DNA of 6,612 nucleotides from CAZBBB01 sp964490005 (GTDB taxonomy: Bacteria; Planctomycetota; B15-G4), in contig CAZBBB010000135.1 in assembly GCA_964490005.1 (NCBI GenBank), positions 1-6,612 of the forward strand, given 5' to 3'. The position numbers and the translations under genes are program-made. The notes beneath the pieces were generated by a model, which was given only the letters and a program-made list of their open reading frames with translations, did not search any database and was not told the origin of the DNA. Shown piece after piece: positions 1-6,612 of this stretch (its first letter is position 1; every line of letters starts with the position of its first letter).

Positions 1-1
1 C

Positions 2-706
2 GCGGGCCTGGCGGCGCTGCTCGACGGCGCGGGCGCGCCGCAGCTCGTCGTCGATCGCGCCGCGTTCCTCGCGCTGCGCGGCGGCGAGATGGCGGCCGTC
101 GCGGCGCGCGCGCTGGGCGACCCGGCCAGCGAGGTCATGACGATCCTGGGCTGCAACGCGACCGGGCGCGCGGCGATGGAGTGCCTGCTCGCGGTGTTCC
201 CCGACACCGAGCGCATGCTCTGCTGGGACCCGCACGTCGAGACGCAGAACGCGTTCGCCGACGAGATCATGACGAGCTTCGACGTGGCCTCGATCATCCC
301 GCCCGAGCCGCGCGAGGCGACCGAAGGCGCGCACGTGCTCGTGAGCTGCCTGCCGGTCACGACCTCTCCGCGGCCCGTCGTGGAGGCCGAGTGGCTGCAG
401 ACCGCGACGCTGCTCGCCGTGCTCGATCTCGACGCGACGATCGCGCCGACGGCGCGCGCGCGCGCCGATCGCCGACTCACCGACTCGCTGGCGGGTTGGC
501 GCGCGTGCGTGAGCGCCGGCCACCTGCAGGGCCTGCCCGAGCCCGGCGAAGAACTCGGCCCGGTGCTGGCGGGTCAGGCGAGCGGGCGCGGCCCGGGCGT
601 GCCGATCATCTCGACCACGATCGTCGGGCATCCGGCCGTCGACCTGGCGCTGGCCGAGGCGCTGGCGCGCGGCGCCGGCGCGGCCGGCCGCGGCCGGGCG
701 CCGTGA
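2..706 (+). CDS. Ornithine cyclodeaminase/mu-crystallin family NAD(P)-binding protein, 5' truncated
   Basis: The frame is open from base 2 to the TGA at 704-706, giving 234 visible residues. The ATG at 89 is internal, because the codons before it already read as family-like protein, so the true start lies left of the window. A Rossmann dinucleotide-binding turn, ILGCNATGRAAM, is encoded at about 143-178. It replaces the usual GxGxQA-type motif. It is followed by an acidic strand end (CWDPH) and a 'GAHVLVSCLP' strand, as in this superfamily. The C-terminal part has the family-like signatures ELGPVLAGQASGR and IISTTIVGHPAVDLALAEAL, which resemble the ELGeVlaG and SvGhAixDxA elements. Family members are cytoplasmic and use NAD(P) on amino or imino acids (cyclodeaminases, ketimine reductases, amino-acid dehydrogenases). 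The substrate cannot be read here, and the substrate-binding N-terminus is missing. The last 12 or so residues are low-complexity Gly/Ala/Arg. The next gene follows after 19 bp and is probably co-transcribed. The family call is fairly secure; the function is not. Confidence 0.72.
   Translation, partial: AGLAALLDGAGAPQLVVDRAAFLALRGGEMAAVAARALGDPASEVMTILGCNATGRAAMECLLAVFPDTERMLCWDPHVETQNAFADEIMTSFDVASIIPPEPREATEGAHVLVSCLPVTTSPRPVVEAEWLQTATLLAVLDLDATIAPTARARADRRLTDSLAGWRACVSAGHLQGLPEPGEELGPVLAGQASGRGPGVPIISTTIVGHPAVDLALAEALARGAGAAGRGRAP
670..703. repeat. Nested GC palindromes at the 3' end of the cyclodeaminase-like gene
   Basis: CGGCGCC (670-676) is the exact reverse complement of GGCGCCG (697-703). 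Between them lies a perfect 14-bp palindrome, CGCGGCCGGCCGCG (679-692). Together they could fold as a large stem-loop just before the stop codon and 23 bp upstream of the next start codon. The DNA also encodes the low-complexity Gly/Ala/Arg tail. In sequence this rich in G and C, chance palindromes are common, so a function is only a possibility. Confidence 0.3.
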
Positions 707-725
707 GGCGGCGGGGCGCGCGCGC

Positions 726-1433
726 ATGAGCCGGGGCCTGACGCTGATCACGATCCCGACGCTCAACGAGCGCGAGCACCTCGCGACGTTCATGCAGGGC
801 ATCCTCGACCTGAACGACGAGAGCCTGCACGTGCTGCTGGCCGACGACGACAGTCTCGACGGCACCTGGCGCACCTACGGCACCAAGTACGCCGCCGACA
901 GCGTGCGCTTCCACCTCATGCGGCGGCCGGGTCACGACAAGGGGCGCGGCTTCGCGCTGCGCGAGGCCTGGGCCTGGGCGCTCGAGCACGAACCGCGCTA
1001 CGACTTCGTGATCGAGATGGCGGGCAACGGCACCGACGACCCGCGGCACATCCCGGCGCTGCTCGAGAAGCTGCGCGGCGGCGCCGACGTGGTCGTCGCC
1101 GAGCGCAGCGTCGCGCCCGGCGGCGGCGCCGACACGCCGCGTCGCTCGTGGGGCGCGGGGCGCGCGCTCGTGGGCGCGCCGGTCTGCGACTACGAATCGG
1201 GTTTCCGCGGCTTCACGCGCCCGGCGCTGCAGCAGATCGACCCTCGGCGCCTGAAGAGCCCCGACCACCGCATCAAGGCCGAGGTCATGGCGCGCGCGGG
1301 CAAGCTCGGCCTCAAGGTCGCCAGCGTGCCCGTGCCCTTCATCGCCAAGGACGCCCGCCACGTGCAGGGCGGCAACACGGGCCTCGGCGGCCAGCTCGGC
1401 CTGTTCCTGCGGCGGATCACCGGCCGCCTCTGA
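726..1433 (+). CDS. Family 2 glycosyltransferase, DPM1-like fold, with an atypical DxD region
   Basis: This 235-residue protein is about the size of a single GT-A catalytic domain. The N-terminus reads LITIPTLNERE (residues 7-17). The nucleotide-binding acidic loop is ADDDSLDGT (39-47), matching the VDDNSPDGT of polyprenyl-phosphate mannosyl/glucosyltransferases. DKGRGFALREA (71-81) and ADVVVAERS (120-128) also follow that pattern. The expected DxDxxHDP is replaced by AGNGTDDP (99-106), so both metal-binding Asp positions are changed (A99, N101). YESGFRGFTRPAL (156-168) is the usual SGFR element. No signal peptide or membrane helix is visible, so a soluble or peripheral cytoplasmic enzyme is likely. 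The family moves a sugar from a nucleotide donor to a lipid or glycan acceptor; donor and acceptor are unknown here. The ATG at 726 is chosen because the IPTLNERE motif follows at once; only a weak G-rich ribosome-binding site precedes it. It lies 19 bp after the cyclodeaminase-like gene, so an operon is likely. Confidence 0.82.
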   Translation: MSRGLTLITIPTLNEREHLATFMQGILDLNDESLHVLLADDDSLDGTWRTYGTKYAADSVRFHLMRRPGHDKGRGFALREAWAWALEHEPRYDFVIEMAGNGTDDPRHIPALLEKLRGGADVVVAERSVAPGGGADTPRRSWGAGRALVGAPVCDYESGFRGFTRPALQQIDPRRLKSPDHRIKAEVMARAGKLGLKVASVPVPFIAKDARHVQGGNTGLGGQLGLFLRRITGRL

Positions 1434-1445
1434 GCGCGCCCCGGC

Positions 1446-1467
1446 GCGCCGCGCGACGGCGCGGCGC
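1446..1467. terminator. Candidate bidirectional hairpin between converging genes
   Basis: GCGCCGCGC (1446-1454) and GCGCGGCGC (1459-1467) are perfect reverse complements, separated by the 4-base loop GACG. The 9-bp all-G/C stem occupies most of the 34-bp gap between the glycosyltransferase stop (1431-1433) and the VOC gene stop (1468-1470), and it abuts the latter. No T-tract follows on either strand, so it does not match a classical intrinsic terminator. In high-GC genomes, hairpins without a T-tract are plausible transcript ends. Position supports the call; base composition makes chance formation a real alternative. Confidence 0.42.
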
Positions 1468-2523
1468 TCAGTTGTCGCTCGGCGCGGCGGCTCGCTCGAC
1501 GAGCCGCACCGCGTGCCCGTCGGGGTCGCGCACGACGAGCGCACGCCGGCCCTCGGGCGTTTCGGCGACGTCCGTCGAGACCAGGCCCGCGCGCCGGGCG
1601 CGCAGCGCGAGCGCCAGCTCGTCGAGCGCGTCGACCTGCACGCGCGTCTCCCAGTGCAGCAGGTCGGGGGCGCGCGCGTCGGCGGGATACGGCCGGCCGT
1701 CGCTCGGCGAGAGGTACTGCAGGAACTCCACGCCCGGCCCCGCGGCTCCGCGCAGACCGGTGATGAGCAGGTGCGCGCCGAAGACGCCGTTGAGGCGCTC
1801 CTGCTCGGGACCGAAGTTCTCGCTCGTGCCCGCCACGTGCAGGCCGAGCGCGTCGCGCCAGAAGGCCAGGCTCGCGGCGCTGTCGGCCACGACGATCGCC
1901 GTGTGGTCGATGCCGAGGAACAGCGCCTCGCCGCGCGCGGACGGATCCTGCCAGCGCGGCTCGCCCTTGCCGGGCGGAAAGGCGATGAGTTCGAGCACGT
2001 GGCCGTCGGGATCCTTGAAGTAGAAGGCCTCGATGCCGCCGGCCGCGGGGTTGCTGTCGGGCAGGCGCTGCGGGCCGCTGCTGGCGTGGCGCACGCCGTG
2101 CTCGCGCAGCCGGGCGTAGGCGCGCGGCATGTCGGCGACGACGATCGCGACGTGCTGGAACCAGCGGTCCTGGCTGCGCGAGTCGATCGGGATCGGCCGC
2201 CCCTCGGGCGCGAGGAACTGCGTCAGTTCGAAGCTCTCCTCGCCGAGCGCGAGGCGCGCGGTGAGGGTGCGCGCCGCGAAGACGCCCGAGAGCCGCTCGA
2301 GCGACTCGCCGGCCTGCTCCTCGACGCCCAGCAGCCGGAAGTCGAGGACCTGCGTGTAGAACTCGATCGCGCGCGGCAGGTCCGAGACCGTGCAGCCCGC
2401 TCCGAGCACGACGGGCCCCTGCTGCGCCAGGCCGCGCGGCGCGAGCGCCAGCCCACAGAGCAGGGCGAGCGCGAGCAGCAGCGCGCCGCGAGCGACGACA
2501 CCGGCTCCCCGCCGCGCCCTCAC
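1468..2523 (-). CDS. Two-domain VOC (glyoxalase/dioxygenase fold) protein with signal peptide
   Basis: This 351-residue protein starts at GTG 2523-2521, whose bases overlap the stop of the upstream oxidoreductase gene (GTGA). The frame stays open far upstream, but that part is a shadow of the oxidoreductase gene. The start is chosen because it yields a clean signal peptide: Arg-rich residues 1-12, a Leu/Ala core at 14-28, and a likely signal peptidase I cut after GLA (31-33). An AGG lies 5 bases before the GTG. Four beta-alpha-beta modules follow, at about 38-104, 123-182, 205-272 and 290-343, making two VOC domains. FYTQVLDF (55-62), YFKDPDGHVLELI (168-180), DHTAIVVADS (206-215) and RDPDGHAVRLV (332-342) are typical. 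Candidate metal ligands are E99, H124 and E178 in domain 1, with the usual first His replaced by G41. In domain 2 they are H207 and E266, with E292 at a His position and R340 at a Glu position. The family includes isomerases, dioxygenases and binding proteins; the reaction here is unknown. Export to the periplasm is inferred. Confidence 0.83.
   Translation of the reverse strand: MRARRGAGVVARGALLLALALLCGLALAPRGLAQQGPVVLGAGCTVSDLPRAIEFYTQVLDFRLLGVEEQAGESLERLSGVFAARTLTARLALGEESFELTQFLAPEGRPIPIDSRSQDRWFQHVAIVVADMPRAYARLREHGVRHASSGPQRLPDSNPAAGGIEAFYFKDPDGHVLELIAFPPGKGEPRWQDPSARGEALFLGIDHTAIVVADSAASLAFWRDALGLHVAGTSENFGPEQERLNGVFGAHLLITGLRGAAGPGVEFLQYLSPSDGRPYPADARAPDLLHWETRVQVDALDELALALRARRAGLVSTDVAETPEGRRALVVRDPDGHAVRLVERAAAPSDN
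2520..2523 (-). promoter_or_regulatory. GTGA stop/start overlap coupling the oxidoreductase and VOC genes
   Basis: On the minus strand, the four bases GTGA hold both the GTG start of the VOC gene (2523-2521) and the TGA stop of the oxidoreductase gene (2522-2520). An AGG five bases upstream of the GTG may serve as a weak ribosome-binding site inside the last codons of the oxidoreductase. Such overlaps usually mean that ribosomes finishing one gene re-initiate on the next, which would tie the levels of the two proteins together. Confidence 0.7.
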
Positions 2524-4061
2524 GACAACCTGCCGATCAGGTGCTGCCCGACGCGCAGCGCGTTGGCCATGATCGTCAACGAAGGGTTCACCGCGGCGCT
2601 GCTGGGGAAGAAGCTGCCGTCGACGACGTACAGGTTGTCGAACTCGTGCGCCTTGCAGTCGACGTCGAGTACCGAGCTGCGCGGGTCCTCGCCGAAGCGG
2701 CAGGTGCCGACCTGGTGCGCCACGCCCTGCAGCGGGATCTTCTTCTTGAGGTACAGCGAGAGATCGAAGAACTGGCTGCCCATGCCGGCGGCCTTGAGCA
2801 CCGCCTGCCAGCGCTTGAGGAGCCGCTCGTAGGCCGCGCCGTTCTTTTCCGTGTACTCGAGCACGATGCGTCCGTCCCGCCAGCGCACGCGGTTGTCCGC
2901 GTCGGGCAGGTCCTCGGCCGTGAGCCACCAGTCGATGGAGTGCCGCGCCATTTCGTCGAGCACCAGGCCCGGCGTGAGCTTGGGCGCGTCGAGCGCGAGC
3001 ATCTCGCGGTTGGCCTTGCCCAGCAGCTGCACGTGCCCCATCGGGTGCGGGAAGTCCTGCTCGCCCCAGTAGAAGTCGTTGCAGGCGAGGGTCTTCTGGA
3101 ACACCGTCGGGTTGGGCGTCTTGCTCACGGCGAGCATCGCGCCGTTGATGTGCTTCATGAAGTTGCGGCCGACCTGGCCCGAGCCGTTGGCCAGGCCCTG
3201 CGGGTGGCGCTCGTTGGCCGAGCGCAGCAGCAGCGCGGCCGAGTTGATCGCGCCGCACGCCACGACGGTGATGCGCGCGCGGAACATGCGCAGCAGGCCG
3301 CCCAGCTCGACCTCGGCGCCCGTGACTTCGCGGCCGCTGGCGGAGGTCAGCAGGCGCACGACCTTCGCGCCGGTCTGCAGCGTCACGCCGCCCTTGCGCA
3401 ACGCCGGGCGCACGCAGGTGAGGTCGGCATCCTGCTTGGCGTCGACCAGGCACGGGAAGCCGTCGCAGGTGTTGCAGCGGATGCAGGGCGCCGGCGCGCC
3501 CGCCTCGCCCGAGAGCCTGACGCCCAGCGGCAGGTGGAAGGGATGCAGGCCCTGCGCGCGGAGCGACGCGGCCAGCTCCTCGATGCGCGGCTCGTGCTCG
3601 ACCGGCGGCAGCGGGAAGGGGCCGCGCGGCGGTTCGGTCGGATCCTCGCCCGTGACGCTGCGCACGCCGTAGAGGCGTTCGGCCTCGTCGTACCAAGGCG
3701 CGAAGTCGCCGTAGCGCAGCGGCCACTCGGGCGAAACGCCGCCCACGTGCTCGACGCGCTCGAAGTCGCGCTCGCGCAGGCGCAGCAGCGCCGCGCCGTA
3801 GACCTTCGTGTTGCCGCCGACCCAGTAGCCCGTGCCCGGACGCAGCTCGCGCCCGTCCTTGTCGAGCCAGGTCTCGTTGGTGTGGTAGCGCTCCCGGCCG
3901 AAGACCTCGGTCGTGTCCCAGTTGGCCTTCTCGCGCGGCAGGAACTCGCCGCGCTCGAGCAGCAGCACGCGCAGGCCGCCGCCGGCGAGCTTGTGCGCCA
4001 GCGTGCCGCCGCCGGCTCCGCTGCCGATGATCAGGACGTCGTGCAGGTCGGTGGCGTTCAT
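2520..4061 (-). CDS. GMC-family FAD-dependent oxidoreductase with Cys cluster
   Basis: This complete 513-residue protein has the normal size for the glucose-methanol-choline family. The FAD-binding Rossmann motif DVLIIGSGAGGGTLAHKLA starts at residue 8, and an acidic residue ends the second strand (LLLERGEF, 33-40). GTGYWVGGNTKVYGAALLR (76-94) is the GMC signature 1 region. A cysteine cluster, C193-x2-C196-x2-C199-x4-C204, precedes KQDADLTCVRPAL. VVACGAINSAALLLRS (266-281) is GMC signature 2. The C-terminal catalytic part has H449 in AHQVGTCR and N492 in VNPSLT, with VVDGSFFPSS (479-488) between them. Known members oxidise alcohol groups of sugars, choline or sterols, passing electrons to oxygen, quinone or a cytochrome. 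The substrate here is unknown. No Sec, Tat or membrane segment is visible, so it is cytoplasmic unless exported with a partner. The ATG at 4061 sits just before the Rossmann strand. It lies 31 bp after the glucosidase gene and overlaps the VOC gene by 4 bp, so translational coupling is likely. Confidence 0.92.
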   Translation of the reverse strand: MNATDLHDVLIIGSGAGGGTLAHKLAGGGLRVLLLERGEFLPREKANWDTTEVFGRERYHTNETWLDKDGRELRPGTGYWVGGNTKVYGAALLRLRERDFERVEHVGGVSPEWPLRYGDFAPWYDEAERLYGVRSVTGEDPTEPPRGPFPLPPVEHEPRIEELAASLRAQGLHPFHLPLGVRLSGEAGAPAPCIRCNTCDGFPCLVDAKQDADLTCVRPALRKGGVTLQTGAKVVRLLTSASGREVTGAEVELGGLLRMFRARITVVACGAINSAALLLRSANERHPQGLANGSGQVGRNFMKHINGAMLAVSKTPNPTVFQKTLACNDFYWGEQDFPHPMGHVQLLGKANREMLALDAPKLTPGLVLDEMARHSIDWWLTAEDLPDADNRVRWRDGRIVLEYTEKNGAAYERLLKRWQAVLKAAGMGSQFFDLSLYLKKKIPLQGVAHQVGTCRFGEDPRSSVLDVDCKAHEFDNLYVVDGSFFPSSAAVNPSLTIMANALRVGQHLIGRLS

Positions 4062-4092
4062 GGTGCGTGGGTCCGCGCGAGGCGAAGGGCGA

Positions 4093-6612
<2,520 letters not shown>

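Noticed and set aside
89..91. ATG as the start of the cyclodeaminase-like gene
   Set aside because: The frame is open back to base 2 with family-like sequence, and starting here would remove the region leading into the Rossmann domain.
606..1544. A 312-codon open frame on the - strand opposite the glycosyltransferase
   Set aside because: It is low-complexity Arg/Ala sequence antisense to a well-supported gene. It also overlaps the VOC gene in another frame.
2524..3726. An N-terminal extension of the VOC gene that would make a 752-residue protein
   Set aside because: The extension is an out-of-frame shadow of the oxidoreductase gene, Arg/Ala-rich and without motifs. The GTG at 2523 gives a proper signal peptide and a 4-bp overlap.

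Overview
This is a very GC-rich, densely coding stretch of a bacterial chromosome. By eye the GC content is around 70% or more, with third codon positions almost always G or C. There is no phage, plasmid, insertion-sequence, CRISPR, tRNA or rRNA signal. The gene set suggests a high-GC environmental bacterium (Planctomycetota, Myxococcota, Acidobacteriota or a burkholderial proteobacterium are all possible), but nothing here fixes the phylum.

Layout: two genes run rightward and three run leftward, meeting tail to tail at about 1434-1467. On the + strand, a 5'-truncated ornithine cyclodeaminase/mu-crystallin family gene (2-706) is followed after 19 bp by a DPM1-like family 2 glycosyltransferase (726-1433). 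On the - strand, read from right to left, a 5'-truncated GH63-type glucosidase (6612-4093) is followed after 31 bp by a GMC flavoprotein oxidoreductase (4061-2520). That gene overlaps by 4 bp, at GTGA, a two-domain VOC (glyoxalase/dioxygenase-fold) protein with a signal peptide (2523-1468). A perfect 9-bp GC hairpin fills most of the short gap between the converging groups and may serve as a shared terminator.

How the genes may work together: the leftward group looks like one operon. A glycoside hydrolase could release a sugar or other alcohol, the FAD oxidoreductase could oxidise it, and the VOC protein could act on a product. This pathway is inferred from gene order only. The rightward pair could belong to surface-glycan or small-molecule metabolism, but its upstream context lies outside the window. 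No promoter is visible, because both transcription units start outside the window.

The more unusual points are a secreted-type VOC protein translationally coupled to a GMC enzyme with no visible export signal, incomplete metal-ligand sets in both VOC domains, a four-cysteine cluster in the GMC enzyme, and a glycosyltransferase whose DxD position reads AGN. I see nothing that amounts to a clearly new defence or mobile system.
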